64,000 bases of DNA from Mesostigma viride (lineage: Eukaryota; Streptophyta; Mesostigmatophyceae; Mesostigmatales; Mesostigmataceae). How positions within the stretch are numbered: position 1 is the first letter of the stretch; every line of letters starts with the position of its first letter. The translations under genes were made by a program, and so were the position numbers. The stretch spans positions 845,653-909,652 of the forward strand of contig RPFO01000156.1 of NCBI GenBank assembly GCA_009746045.1, in the 5' to 3' direction. Below the pieces are notes generated by a model that was not told the DNA's origin, did no database searches, and was given only the letters and a program-made list of their open reading frames with translations. Positions 1 through 12,424 of the stretch are shown piece after piece.

Positions 1-1
1 T

Positions 2-3000
2 GGCTATGCATCTGTTTCTGCGAACCTGCCGCCGGCAGTGAAGAGTTTCATCCTTGTCGTTGTGTGCGTAAGCCTCACGTGCACGTGCAGCGGAAGCATG
101 CAGGCTGGGAGATATGACCACCCATGGAGACACTGCTGTTCGGCCATTGAGCGGTGGCCCCCCCCACCGTAATGGGCTGACCTCCCACGCCTATGCTTCT
201 ACATGGCAGAGAGGGCGTTTGGTTATGACTTTGTTCCTGCTGCAAGTCTGCCTCCCTAATGCTTTGTGGAAGGTACATTGGCACAGCCTGGTCGATTGCT
301 AGGATGGGGGACTCCCCATCATATCACGCCGTAGCTGTCCCATGCTGGCAAATGACTCATCAAGTAATTATCCTCCCTGTCTGGGCCATCACACGAGCCA
401 TTCCATGTAATTAGCCGCGTGAATGCCAGGTAGTTCCCCATGACGGGCTGTGGGTCGCATCGGAACAGGTGGGCTTGCACTGTAGCACGGTGGTGACCAC
501 CACCGTGCTACCGTGACATTCTGACATTCTGACATTCTGACATTTTGCTCTCTCTTGGCCTCTTGTTAAGCACGCTTATATCCATGTCAACATCCTCACA
601 TCAACCCCCTCGGCTTTGACGCACCTCTTTCTTGTAACGCAGGATTGCCCTGCTGCCAGATGCATCACTGGTGGACGTGCTGGCGCACAGTCCCGAAGCA
701 CTGCTGCCACGTGTCATCCAGCGGCTGCTCCCCTGGTGTCTGCTGTGCATTCGCAGCGGCAGCCGCCTCGGGGACACAAACTCAGCCAATGTGGCCCGTC
801 CCGCTGCTGCAGGAGCCTCCCAGTCTGGCGCGAGTGCTGAAAGGGCGCAAAGTGCAATCATCGATGCTGGTGCGCGTGTGTCCTGGTTGCAATGGGTGCG
901 CACATTGGCCGAGAGCATCGCAGGCGACGCGGTTATCATGGCAGCGATCGCGACGCGTCTCAGGGCCCACCTGGAAGAGCCTGTCGCACCTGTGACGAGA
1001 GGCGCCAGCAGCAGCAGAAGCGTGCTGCCCTGGCTGGTGGCAACCGCATCAGACCCCAGGGCCCTCGCGGGCCACAGCAGCTTCCAGGGATCCCTGCACG
1101 CCGCGCTGCAGGAGCGCTTGCGTGGCGTGCTGGCCAGGCTGCTGTTTGCGGTGGCAGACGCCAGCGCCTTCGCCTCTGTGTTCCCACTGGACTGGCCAAC
1201 AACGGCAGGGGATGTGGCGGCGGTTCGCCAGCTATGGGTGGACATCTTGCTGGATCCTCCGTTGGCTGTGAGTGCGAGTCGTGTGGTCAGTGTGGACGGT
1301 GTGCCACCCCCTGACGGGTTGGAGTGCTACCGCCCGGTGAGTCACTTGCCGCTCCAGGTGCCCTTCAGCGCTCTCTTCTTCCGGCGGATGGAGGCCCTGC
1401 GGGGGGAGTACGTGGCGCGCTTCCAGCAGGTCACATCCAAGTTTGCCAGCAATGGCCGTGATGGCTGCATGGAAGATGACCAAGGTCTCCCGCCAGCGAA
1501 GAAGACGCGCAGCAATGCGGGCGCGTCTTCTTCATCATCTTCTTCTTCAACCGTGGGCGCTCGGCCGCCGCTGGCCGCTCCCTGGTTCCATCCCCGCGCA
1601 GGGCTCGAGCTGGCAGCGTGCCGAGAGGGGCTCGCTCAAATCGCGGAGACCAGCATACCCGCCGTACTACTGCGCGCCATGAGGGCGTTCCCCGCCAACT
1701 ACATGGAAGACATGTGCTGCCTGCTCATGGCACATGCCGGAATGACGGGCGGCAAGGCCGCGCGCATGGGCGCCATCTACCGCTGGCTGCTGCTGCACAT
1801 GCCAGGGAACCTTGCCGGTGCATCGTTGGGCTACCTGGTCGGCGCGGCCGTCGACCCCATCCGTGTACACGTGGCGGTCTGGGAGCAGGGGGATGTGCTG
1901 GTCCACTTGGCGGAGCTGCTGGGCGCGGCTTCGCCTGCGCTGCCGCAGGAACCGGAGGGCTTGATCCCGGCGTGGCAGGAATGGCAGCAGCAGGGGTTGA
2001 ACAAGGGGCACATGGGGGAAGGAGCCCAGGAGCCGTGGGAGGGCTTTGGTGATGAGGAAGTCGGTGCTCCTGCGGAGGACGGTAGGTCCCTGGCCGCGTT
2101 CGTGGAAGACTTTGTTTGCTGTGCTGTGCTTCCGGAGCAATCCCTTCTGCTTCGCTTGGTGGACGCGCTGCCCCTTGACATGGGGAACGCCGGCTTGCCA
2201 GACGAACCCGGTACGTCCGACAGTCACAGCGCCCCGGCAGGTAGCACACAGTGGGGGGGTCATGCGGCCACGAGCCATTCGGCCCGGGCTCCCTCGTCCG
2301 CTGCTGGACTAGATCCCTGGCTATCCCTCGTCGAGAACGTGACCACGAGCCTGCGACGCCTGCACCGCAGGGCGACGGACAGTGGCACAGCAACCGTCAC
2401 AGGCAGCATCCGGGGCGACAGCTGGCGGGGCCCTGCCTTGCTGCCCGCTCTCATCACCCTCCAGGATATCGCACACGCCATACTGGCGTCTGGTGCCACC
2501 GAGACGGATGGCGGCATCATGGAGACGTTCGTGGAGATGGCCGGGCAGGCGAGGGTGCTCAAGGGTGCGTTCCTGCGTACGCCAGAAGCCTGTCAGGGGC
2601 TGCTTGCGCTCATGGACCAGCTGCACGCGGCCGTGCCTGGGCGGTCCATGGCGCAAGGAGAGCACGTGCCGCCAGCTGACGATGCAACCAGCTGCCAGGC
2701 CATGGATGTGCTGCCAGCTGAAGGTGTCGTGGCGCACACTGGGGGGGAGAGTGCGTGGGGGCGGGCTTTACGTGCAGTCGACTCCGCCACGTGGTCGGTG
2801 CTGGGCCAAATCATCGCTGAATGTCACGCAGGGGGCGAGGGCGTCCCATATTTTGTGGTGAAACGAATCATCTGCGAGCGGCCACCCGTGTCGGCGGCTC
2901 TTCTGGTGCATGCCATACTGGAGGCTTCCCCTCTCGATATAGTGACCATGCTGGCTGACTGTAGTGACCATGGGTCATCCTTGGGGGGACATGACATCCC

Positions 3001-6000
3001 GCTCCCTGCAGACCTTGCCAGCATTAACGCAGCCCTGTTGGAACTCGGGCAGCAGCGCTGGCAGCGGCCAGCTGGCATGCTGTGCGACATCCTGTCCCAG
3101 AAGCACATGCTGGCTCACAAGTTTCTTGAAGGCAACCGCCCTGCGGATCCGGTTCATGGCGATGGTCGGTTCGGGAACTACCGGGGCTGCGGCTTGGAGG
3201 AGGGGGCTGACCAAATGCGCTTGCGGGCACTCTCTGCCGCTGTGGGCACCTTGCTGCGATCCGGCAGCATGGCCGAACCATTTGCCCAGGGAGCCAGCCA
3301 GCTGCATCTGCCGTCCACACCAGGCACCCTCCCCCCCCCACTTCTCATAATCTCTGCGGCGGCCCTGCTCCGCTCGGTCCTCCCCCCGATGGCCGCCTCG
3401 TTGGCCTCCCAATGGCAGCAGGCCTTTACAGATGCCGGCAGCGGCGGCTTCCAGCCACAGGGCAGCGCGCTGTCCATCTTGGCGGCCATTGAGAGAGGGA
3501 TGGCCTGTACAACTGGGCCCCCCGGGACGGCATCACCGAGCCCGTCGACGCTGTCAAGGCGAAGAGAGGCCATCCTAATCTATTTGTTCAAGTGCTTGCG
3601 GGCGCATCTGCCCATGGACCAGCTGCGGACGCTCGCGCACACCCTGTCGGGTGACCCTGCCCTGCTCCCAAGCATGCGGGCACTCCTGTGGTCGGATGAT
3701 GCGGATAGGAATCGGCCATGCCCCTGGGCGGAGCCATTCCCCCTGGCGTATGTCCCGTCATTTGCGTCCACCAGGGCCACCCTGGCATCCCTGTTCTACT
3801 CGGACTTGGCGATGCCGGAGGCGAGGCAGCTGATGAGGGAGGCGGCGACATCGCCTGCCTCCCACATGGCACTGGGGGCGGCGCTGGTGGAGCGCGTGTT
3901 CGCGCTGAGGGCTGGGCGACCCCTGACGGAGCGAGAGGCTCACATGGTGGGCTGGATGCGGCAGCAGCTGGCGCGTGCCAAGGACCCAGGGGACCAGGGA
4001 GAGACGGCGGCGCCGGCGCGGCGTGGCTCCGGCCGCAATGCCGGTGGCTGCATCCTGGACTGGATACTCGCGACAGTCACAACCCACCAGGGCGCGGGCG
4101 CGCAGGCACAGAGGTCCTCGAGCACAGCGACATCTGGGGCCTCTGGAGCTTTCAGTGGCAATGACGGGGGTGATGTGGCGCTTCCAGCATACCGCCTCCT
4201 GGCCGAGTCCCGCAAGCTGGTCTGTGGAGCAGACTCGACGCAGGTGGAGCTGAATGCCGCGTGCTGGATGGTCCACGTGGCCCTTGCCGTGCTGTCTGCT
4301 CCCAGCGCGAGGAATGGGGCGGGTTCTAGCAACGGGGCACCGCAGGCAGGACAGGACCCATGTGCGTGCACTGGTGCGGCTGCGTCACCATTGCACGCCT
4401 ACCTCTGTTGTGGCGCGGGAGGCGTCCCTTGGTCGGACCAGTATATGCTTGCGGGGCCGTCGGATGAGCGCGCTGCCGCCACGAACGCAGTGGCAGTCAG
4501 GGAGCGTCTGGGTCGCTACCAGTGTGCCTGCGGGGAGATCTATTTCATAGGAGAATGCATGAACCCAAGCCAGGTGGCGCGCTGCAGCCACTGCAAGGCC
4601 GCCATCGGGGGCACGGGCCACAACCTGCTGCCCAACAACCGGCGTGCGGATGACCTTAACACCGTGGAGGACCAGCGAGGTGAGTTGCTGCGTAGATGCA
4701 GCTAGTCTATGTGAGATAGTTCAGTGGACTGTCTCTGGCAAGGCCATTGTAGATTATGCCGTGAAAGGTTTTTTAAGGTAGCTGGGTGTCAGGATTCATA
4801 TCTGCTGTAATGTGCTTGAATGGCATTAATGGCAATTTGTCATCAAGCTGTCGCATGGCCAGTCTGGCCATCGCTTCGTGTTAGGACCTCGGCTAGGCAG
4901 GTGCTTTTCAGATAGTTGCAAGGCTTCAGGTCTAATTAACCTGGTTAAAAGGCTTCTTAAGCTGATCTCGGGGGCTCTCTTATGCAAGAGTACACTAACG
5001 ATATAGTAGTGCCACTCTATTCTACTTCTTTTACAACCAAAAATGTATTTTTGATTTCCAGGGCCCATTCAAGGGCATATAACTGCAAACACTGCGGCAT
5101 ATTTTTGTTTTTGCATACATCCCCCTGCACGTGTGCCTTATTATTCTCTCTTGCATCATGTGCACGATTTACGCCACCATGCTTGATGTTTTCCCCCTCT
5201 CCGCATGCCTCTGCATGATCAACCAGGCATCCTGGCGGAAGACGTCTCAACCCTCGGCAACCGCTTCCACCAGGTGCGCCAGCTCACCGCCGCCGGCTAT
5301 CGCCTGCTGCACGCCATCACACAGACCTGCCTGCTCGTGGGCCACGCCGCAGGCATGCACGGCAATGCGCCCTCTCTCGCAGGCACTAGCCTGACCCTGC
5401 TGCTGGAGCGGGCGCATGGTCACGTGCTGAATGACCTGAACCGGTTGGCAGACGCACTGGCCATCAGCCCTGATGATGCCATGCTTCTTGCGCATGCCAC
5501 GGTGGCGCGGCTGGGCCATGCGCTGGCATCCGGCCAGCTCCCCCCGGGCCCGCTGACCACGCCCCAGCAGCGCAATGCCTGGGAGGCGGCGTTCCAGGCG
5601 GTCTGCGTCCGACCCCTGTTGGACCAGCCTGGCGCAACCAGGGAGTTTGCGCGGACGTGCACGTGCACGGCGCAGAAACTCGTTGCTGGGGCCAGCAGCA
5701 GTGGCCCGCGCGACAAGCCAAGGGATGCATCATCGCCGTCCTCTGGTAACGCCGCTGGCAGCAACGGCAACAGCGCCCGTCAAGCGGAGATGTCGCTGGA
5801 GGGTGAGATTGAGTGCACCGCGACGCCCGCCACCGCGGAATACGCAAATGCCCGGCTGCTCCACCTGCTGAGGCTCCCGCCCCCATCGACCCTGGCCACC
5901 CTGCAGGCGCACGTGATGGCCCAGGGCCATGCTGGAAATGCTGCCCGTTCCTGCCCTGTGCTGCATGCGCTGGTGGCTCCGCGCGAGTCACCCGATGGGC

Positions 6001-9000
6001 CCCGTTGCCACCTGGACGTGCTGCCCCGCCTGGCACTGCTGAAGCCTCTGGTGCGATGGGCCGTGTTTGTAAGCCAGGAGAAGGGCTACCAGCTGACGCG
6101 CGCGCAGGCTAAGTCGCTCACGCTGGGGGAGTTCATCGCGTCTTACAAAGAGCGGTGCGTTCAGGTCGAGTCGTTGCTGGTGTTTGTGCGCACATCAGGG
6201 CTTTCATGAGCGTATTCGCAGTGTGCACAATGGCGTCGTGAAGAAACCACATAGCAGTGTGCAGGTGTGTCCCACAATGCCCAAGCTAGTTAGAGCAGCT
6301 TGCTCACCTGGCGGTCTGTTCTGTAGCCCCTAGCCTGAATCTATTTTCCATCCTCAAGTTACCATGCTGTGCATATTCTCATGTGAGTGGCCCGCCGGGT
6401 AGTGGAGACGCTGTCTGCACTGGGCATTGGAGGCATGGGCGCTCTTCCAAGCATCATTGGTGGGCAGACTTGGGGTAAATGCGTGGTTAACGCCACCGAC
6501 AAGGTGCAAGCTGCAAGCGAAACAGTTGGCAACATTTTGTGGCTGCTTGTGCTCCCTTTTGTTGTTGGAAGAGCGCCACCATTCCGGTGCGCTTGCGTTC
6601 CAGAGATGGCAGAGAGAGATGCTTTTACTGTGTTTTTTTCCTCCATGACATTGAACGGTGGTTCTGCCGGGTTCCCACCTGCAGGTCTCATGAGGTGATG
6701 TGCTGTTTCAACGAGTTTGCGGCCGCCTGGAATCAAGCGGGTACTTTTGTTAGCCAGTATGAGTGCCAGCAGCTGCAGCCCCTTTCGGCTGGTGAGGATG
6801 AGGAGATGGTTGAAAGCGCAGTTGGGCCGATGTTGCCCACATTCGCAGCCCCTGCAACGGTCCCATTTCGGCGCAGAGGGAAGGAGCCTATGGGGTCTGC
6901 CTCGACTAGTAGCCATGGCGACGGCCTCCTGACATCCGGCACTGCTTTGGCGCAGGGGGTGCGCATCCCCCGTATGGGTCCGGAGCTGTCCTTGTCGCAT
7001 TGCTGCTTGCATGGCCAGGATGAAGGCATCTTCCTCAAGGCCTTCCTGAATTACTTGATGCAAATCCAGAACGATTTTCTCCAGGACGTGTTGGCATCCA
7101 TCAGCTCGGCTGGTGATGACTATGGTGCTCTGTACAGCCATCGCGTGCAGCTGGTAGCACAAGAGCATCAGGGAGGTGGGGGGACAGGACCGGGAACGGG
7201 AACGGGGCCTGGCAGCGGCGGGCAGCACGTGCCGCGAGCTGTGCTGGCGCTCAACGCAAAATCGGCCACCGCTGTCGAGGTGGGGGAGGTTGTCTATCCT
7301 CAACTGCGTCTATTCTGGTTGACAGCTAGTCTGGAATTTATAGGCAGTTAACTGAGCATGACCACATCGGCAGCTTGCTATGTGCAATGATAGTGCCACG
7401 CACACAGGCTGTTACAGAGATACTAATTGCCTGTGCTGGGAGTTTATGGAAGCAGTGGTCATGGGAGCGGAGCATGGGCCAGAAGGTTGGGCAGCGAATA
7501 TGCACCATTGCACCTACTTTATCTATGTGTGCTGGCATGATAGCCTCGTCTGTACGCATGTCGCTAGTATGCGAGAATTGAAATGCAAGTCTGCTGCTCT
7601 CTGCCGGCTGCAACGCATGACTTTGCAAGCAGGTGGAAGACCTGGCGCTGTGCACCCTTGAAGAGGTGCTGCGGTGGGCGGAGCAGCACAGCCACGTGGT
7701 GGTGGCAGTGGAAGGAGACCATGGCGGGCGGCGCGAGTTTGACCTGGGCCGCATTGAGCTGGCTGTGCTGGATCACTGTGTGACGGGGCGGCCCTGCCTG
7801 GAGCTGGTGAGGGGCTTGCTGGCAAGGACAGTGGTCCTAGGCTGCCTAGGATTTACATGAAACGAGCAAGGATCTGTTGTTGAGAAAAATGGATGGCGGT
7901 GTGACCCTGAGTTTCGGCATTTAGGTAGGTGGGTCCCCCTGCCTTATGTGGGTATACATGGAACTGCTTACTGCTTAGCAATTTTTTATTTCAGTCAATT
8001 TTAGATTTTTATGTACAAGTTCATGACATGGTTTTCAATAGCCCAATGCAAGGTGAGCTGTAGTTTGAATTTCCTTTATTATGGCTGGGCTCCTCGAACT
8101 GCATACCAGCGTATACCCAACCTTAGTTAGGACATCGATTGTGGGTACTATTTCTTTAGAAAACAATCTTGGGAGATATTCAGCAATTTGTTATTTCCCC
8201 AAATCGCCTTGTGGTTTTTGCTTGTCGTTTTGTTGCTTTAGTGCTTGTACGCGTTCGCTTGTGATGGTTGGGGAATACCACTGGCTTCCCCGCTATTATG
8301 TCTGACATGAGCGTGCCGGCATGGATATTCCGTGCATGGCGTGTGTGTGCAGGACGACGGTGCCATGTTCCCCTTCAATGGGGAGCTTTTCCAAGGCTGT
8401 GCCAATCTTCTGGCATCTGTGGCAGACACGCTGCCCCAGGCCCCTTTCCCACAAGCCCATGCGCTGCAAGCCCACGTAGGCGTTGGGGACAGCCTGCCTC
8501 TGCTGCGCCCCGCGCTGGACATCCTGCTGTGCCACGTGCGCAGCATGGGGCGGCGCTGTAACCCGGACCAACCGCTGCTGCCCTTCGCGTCCCTGCTACT
8601 TCCAGCGGACCTCGCGGGTGTCTTCTCCCTCGGCCCCCTGGCAGGCGCAAAGCTGGGGCACCTCGTGGGCATCTACGAGGCGGTGGAGGACTGCCTGCCT
8701 GAGGAGGTGGTTGCCGGAGTGGATCCATGTTATGCACAACCGCTGCCAGAGGATGTCAGCCGTGATGTCATCCGAGCCGTCAAATCGCCTACAGGCATCC
8801 AACCCACCGCATTCGCCCGCTGCCTGCGGCGCTTCCTGCTGCGATATCTACTTCAAAGGAGGGACGGGTACAAGCCAGACGTGGCAGCATCGCTGTACTT
8901 GTGCAATACAGAGCTCGTGCAGTGGCCCCTGGACGCACTTAAGCAGCCACCAGCAGCATCCGCTGCCTTTGAAAGTGCCTTCCAGCGGTCCTCGGAGGCC

Positions 9001-9087
9001 TACATGGATGCCATTGAAGAAGCATTCCCAGAAACACTGCTGTTGGAGCATACATACCAGGCATACTGCCTTGTCAAGCAAGCGTGA
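2..9087 (+). CDS. RNF213-like: RNF213/mysterin-like giant E3 ubiquitin ligase, C-terminal part (5' partial, 6 exons)
   Basis: Exons read as (window edge)2-63, 643-4679, 5227-6154, 6685-7279, 7633-7806 and 8353-9087. All introns are GT-AG and phases agree at every join (for example CGAG|GTGAGT at 4679 into CCAG|GC at 5227 gives RGILAEDV). About 2,170 residues are present. The gene is placed by an RZ-type zinc finger at about 4514-4630, then the family's C-terminal blocks: FNEFAAAWNQ, FLNYLMQIQNDFLQ and FDLGRIELAVLD..GRP. Known animal members are AAA+ E3 ligases that ubiquitylate proteins and bacterial lipid A and act at lipid droplets and membranes; a role in this alga is inference. No RING-type Cys/His cluster is visible in the roughly 1,290 residues before the RZ finger. 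The AAA+ motor would be upstream of the window. The exon ending at 63 and the 7279 donor (7288 is an alternative) are the weakest calls. Confidence 0.8.
482..547. repeat. Hairpin plus (TGACATTC)n inside the first intron
   Basis: Arms GTAGCACGGTGGT (482-494) and ACCACCGTGCTAC (499-511) are perfect inverted repeats around a 4-nt loop. They are followed by about four copies of an 8-bp unit. The rest of the intron (64-642) shows nothing recognisable. Confidence 0.7.
643..4679 (+). CDS. Large exon of the RNF213-like gene, ending in the RZ finger
   Basis: A single 4.0-kb exon is open throughout, with strong G/C bias at third codon positions. The acceptor is CGCAG|G at 640-642 and the donor is CGAG|GTGAGT at 4680. 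The first base completes a codon begun in the previous exon, so the protein enters this exon already in frame. Most of it is helical, Leu/Ala-rich sequence with short Ser and Gly linkers (around 1525-1560 and 4090-4160), as expected for the E3-shell part of mysterin. A basic stretch PPAKKTRSN occurs near 1495-1520. Confidence 0.8.
4514..4630 (+). other. RZ-type zinc finger domain of the RNF213-like protein
   Basis: The translated segment contains QCACGEIYFIGEC, then ARCSHCKAAIGG and GTGHNL. This gives a CxC, a GEC, a CxxC and a final His, in the order of the RZ finger shared by RNF213 and ZNFX1. In animal RNF213 this finger supports RING-independent ubiquitin transfer. The exon stops shortly after it and the next exon continues with DQRGILAEDV, matching the position of the family's conserved block after the finger. 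Confidence 0.85.
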
Positions 9088-11031
9088 TTCTTCCTTCGTC
9101 AAAGTATGCAAAGTGGCCTGTTTGCCTCTCCAGCATGACTGCAGGCCCGCTGAACACCTCTTATGCAGATCTGGTCGGGCATCAACAACAGGATGAGCAG
9201 CAATGGGCTGACCTCATGAAAGACGGTGATCCCCTCACTGTGGGGAAGCAGAATTAATCAGAGATCGAGTCGTGGGAGGCATATTCTGGGTGACTGTGCA
9301 GCAGGTAAGCTAGAGGCCTTTCTGAAGGGGATGTCTTCCTCATTCGACTAGGCCGGTTTTCTGAACAATTGGGGGCAGCCGCACTCAACGCTGTGGGGCT
9401 CGGGGTTCTTATTAGTTACTCATTGCATTCGATCTATAGTCGCTTTACTCTGTAGGCTTGCACCCATCGCCTGGTAGGTCTGCAGGATGTACTGGCTTGC
9501 GTAGAGTAGATATGCGTAGAGTAAATATGCGTAGAGTAAATATGCGTTCCATGCATGAGCAGTCTTGGTGCTGGGAGCCCCTTGACTCGCTCCTTCCCTT
9601 TCATAGCTATCTGAGAATTTATGCTCCGGCCGTGCTCCAGCATGTGATCAAATTCAGTTCATGCAGTTCAATTAAAGGTGTTTTTTTTGGAAGGGGGGGT
9701 GAGTGCTCTACAGTCTCCCAACGCAGGCATGATGGAGTATCCAGGTGACCGCCCCATTGAGCAGTTTCTCTATTATTATTATGAAACTGATCAATATCGG
9801 CCATTTCTTTTGGAATCAATTATTGAATTGAATAGGATAATAGGATTGCGTGCCGAAGCACGGAGTCAATACATGCTCTGGTATGACAGGCATGTTTTAA
9901 TTGGATGTATGCTCCGTGACTCTCCCAAATGGAGGCACGACGTGTGTAATTTATTTTAGTTTTTATTCTGATCGAAACCCATTCTCCTGTTTGCCTACGA
10001 AATGGCAAATTCCCTCCAGATGTCGCGCAGGACAGTCATTGGCACCCTTTGCTACGAGTGTTACACCTAGGTTAATTTAACCAGGATGACTTGCACCATG
10101 AATCTACTACGCCACAATATGGGGCTGGGTATATAGCCTGCCACCTAGAGCAAGTGTCGTTTACATCCCCACCCTTGCAGGAAGTAGCCATATGCCCCTG
10201 CTCAGGGATATGTGCTACATATACTCCCAACGGAGTTATGTTCCTAATTAATTGATTAATATAGCCTGCAGCCAATTGCAGAACCTAGTACAGCTCTTCA
10301 GGCAAATAGAAACACTATTTCTACAGTAGTAAGCAGCTATTCCTCTCTTTGAATTCCCATGGACTACACACTGATGGGCTGCTTGCCGCACTGCAGTAGT
10401 GCGTGAGCTGGGTGCAGAGAGGCATGCCCCCCCCCATGCACAGATGGGTCTAGTCCCGACCGGCTAGCTCTTGTTCCTACCTAGCTGTGAGCACGTTACT
10501 ACCGCAGAACGTGTGTACATGCCCCACATATGTGTACGTGCCACTGCTTAGTCTGATGTCACACCCCATGGATCGACCATGCAGCTTAGACGCCACTGAA
10601 ATGCGCTCGCCATTAGGTGCCACCTTCCACATCTACCCACAGCCTGGTTAGCGCGGCATACACCCATGGGTGCAGCGCAGGTACTACGCCAGAACACGCA
10701 CATGCCACAACAAGACATCGCGTACCAGGTCAACCTATCCGCCACAGTGAATGATATACTGCCGCGTATGCTAGCATGCGGTATAGGCGGGCACCCCATG
10801 CAATGCTGTCCTTGCCGTCCCACCGGTGTTCTGCCACCCATGACCCAGCCCTGCCACCTCTGGGGGCAACGCGTGGGTATATCGGCCAACGCCGGGTGCA
10901 GCACGTGGCCCATCGCGGGTGGCCACACAGGCACACACGTGCCAGCACACCGTGGTCGCCAGCGATGCGCCCCATGGGGTGGTGGCGCTGCACACCTGCT
11001 TGTGCCATGCCACCGCCCGGGCGTGCGCTGT
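9088..11031. other. Intergenic region downstream of the RNF213-like gene
   Basis: No convincing gene is seen. A GCGTAGAGTAAATAT-type 15-bp unit is repeated about three times at 9500-9550. The first TGTAA (the usual green-algal polyadenylation signal) that I noticed after the stop codon is near 9946. A short reading frame at 10666-11067 has no recognisable features. Confidence 0.4.
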
Positions 11032-11114
11032 CGGTGCTGCCATGTATACCGTGAGAGGCCTATTTAATCTGGCCCAGATTAAATAGGCCTCTCACGGTAT
11101 ACATGGCAGCACCG
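11032..11114. repeat. Perfect 83-bp palindrome (41-bp arms, 1-nt centre)
   Basis: The left arm at 11032-11072 is the exact reverse complement of 11074-11114, with a single C at 11073 between them. The arms include GGCCTATTTAATCTGG and its complement. It would extrude as a cruciform or a very stable hairpin. Confidence 0.95.
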
Positions 11115-11166
11115 TCCTTATGATGTCCTTGGGGCCGGCCAGGCAACCATGATGCATGCATCATCA

Positions 11167-11699
11167 GGCGGAGCCAATTTTCGGAAGAACCGTTAGGTTC
11201 GCCAGAATTGGCGAAGCTTATAAGGCCGTACACGTGAGAAAACATAGGAATAGGGGATGAAAATTCGTCAATCCATCCATACATACATACATACATACAT
11301 ACATACATACATACATACATACATACATACATACATACATACATACATACATACATACATACATACATACATACATACATACATACATACATACATACAT
11401 ACATACATACATACATACATACATACATACATACATACATACATACATACATACATACATACATACATACATACATACATACATACATACATACATACAT
11501 ACATACATACATACATACATACATACATACATACATACATACATACATACATACATACATACATACATACATACATACATACATACATACATACATACAT
11601 ACATACATACATACATACATACATACATACATACATACACCGAATTTGTCCCTAATTTGCAAGCATAAGGGTGAGGTTCTTCCGAAAATTGGCTCCGCC
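11167..11699. mobile_element. Foldback/MITE-like element with 25-bp terminal inverted repeats and an (ACAT)n core
   Basis: The 25 bases at 11167-11191 (GGCGGAGCCAATTTTCGG...) are the exact reverse complement of 11675-11699. Between them lie a small palindrome (TTCGCCAGAATTGGCGAA) and about 360 bp of (ACAT)n. I found no clear target-site duplication, so the transposon reading is inference. A duplicated and inverted flank could give the same picture. Confidence 0.55.
11276..11638. repeat. (ACAT)n tetranucleotide microsatellite, about 360 bp
   Basis: A virtually uninterrupted tetranucleotide tract. Long apparent reading frames (YIHT.. on one strand, MYVC.. on the other) are products of the repeat and not genes. 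Confidence 0.97.
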
Positions 11700-11986
11700 G
11701 TAGAGTTTCAACGGGCAAGTTGCAAACACGCACGTTACTTGATACCTACTAAAGAGGCCTGGCATGCGGGGCCGGTGGAAGATGATTATGGCTATAGACA
11801 ATAGCTAGAGCACATGGTGTCACAGCAGAGAGTGAACTGTCTGCATGGGCAAAGCATGGCTATAATAACTACGCTAAAGCATCATCCATGGTGTGGGGCC
11901 CATCATAGGCAATGATACATGCATGCATATGGACGTGGGGGCCACGTCAGCTAAGCCTTACTATTCTACACTACTGCTATAGTCCC
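11700..11986. other. Unannotated spacer
   Basis: Nothing recognisable is seen between the foldback element and the LINE fragments. Confidence 0.4.
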
Positions 11987-12424
11987 CTAGGCTGGGGTTG
12001 CTGCCGGGTTGCTGGGGCGGCGGGGGTCGCCTGCCAGGGGCGCTTGTGGTCGACTCGATGACCGCCCCCCGCTCCAGTAAACAGATTTCTTCCCTGCTGC
12101 AATTGCCTGCCGGAGAATTGGAGGTAGGTCGGCGCCATAGCTCCCCGGTTGCCGTTGTTGCTGCGCCAGGGTCAAGTCGTCCAGCTCCAGCGTGTAGTAC
12201 GGGAGGTCCCTACGAGCCGCGCTTGCTACGCTTGAGAAACAGCAGCTTGTCGATCCGCCATGAACTCCTCAAAGGTGAGCAGCAGCGGGGGCGGTCCGGC
12301 AGCGCCTCACTGACCCTGCGAGCGGGGAAGGCGGATAGCCTCGAAAACTCGGAGCGCACTCCGATGAGGGCCCGTATGCCAGGGGGCAAGGATGTCGTTC
12401 CCAAGGTGTACTCAGCATGGTGAG
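11987..12424 (-). pseudogene. Decayed L1-type ORF1 fragment (second subfamily)
   Basis: Minus-strand pieces in shifting frames read like the C-terminal half of an L1 ORF1 (RRM-like plus C-terminal domain): RALIGVRSEFSRLSAFPARR, then LTLAQQQ, then AGKKSVYWSGG. The same order (ALMGL.., LTPAQQQ.., PKVYWRGGDL) occurs in the better-preserved copies at 13926 and 63648. Frameshifts and stop codons break it, and no RT domain is present. Confidence 0.5.

Noticed and set aside
671-4705. A single-exon 1,344-residue gene starting at the GTG at 671
   Set aside because: The frame is entered from an acceptor at 642 and left by a donor at 4679; the termini of the open frame are intronic read-through.
10666-11067. 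133-codon plus-strand frame
   Set aside because: No homologous motif, no splice context, overlaps the palindrome; composition alone explains it.
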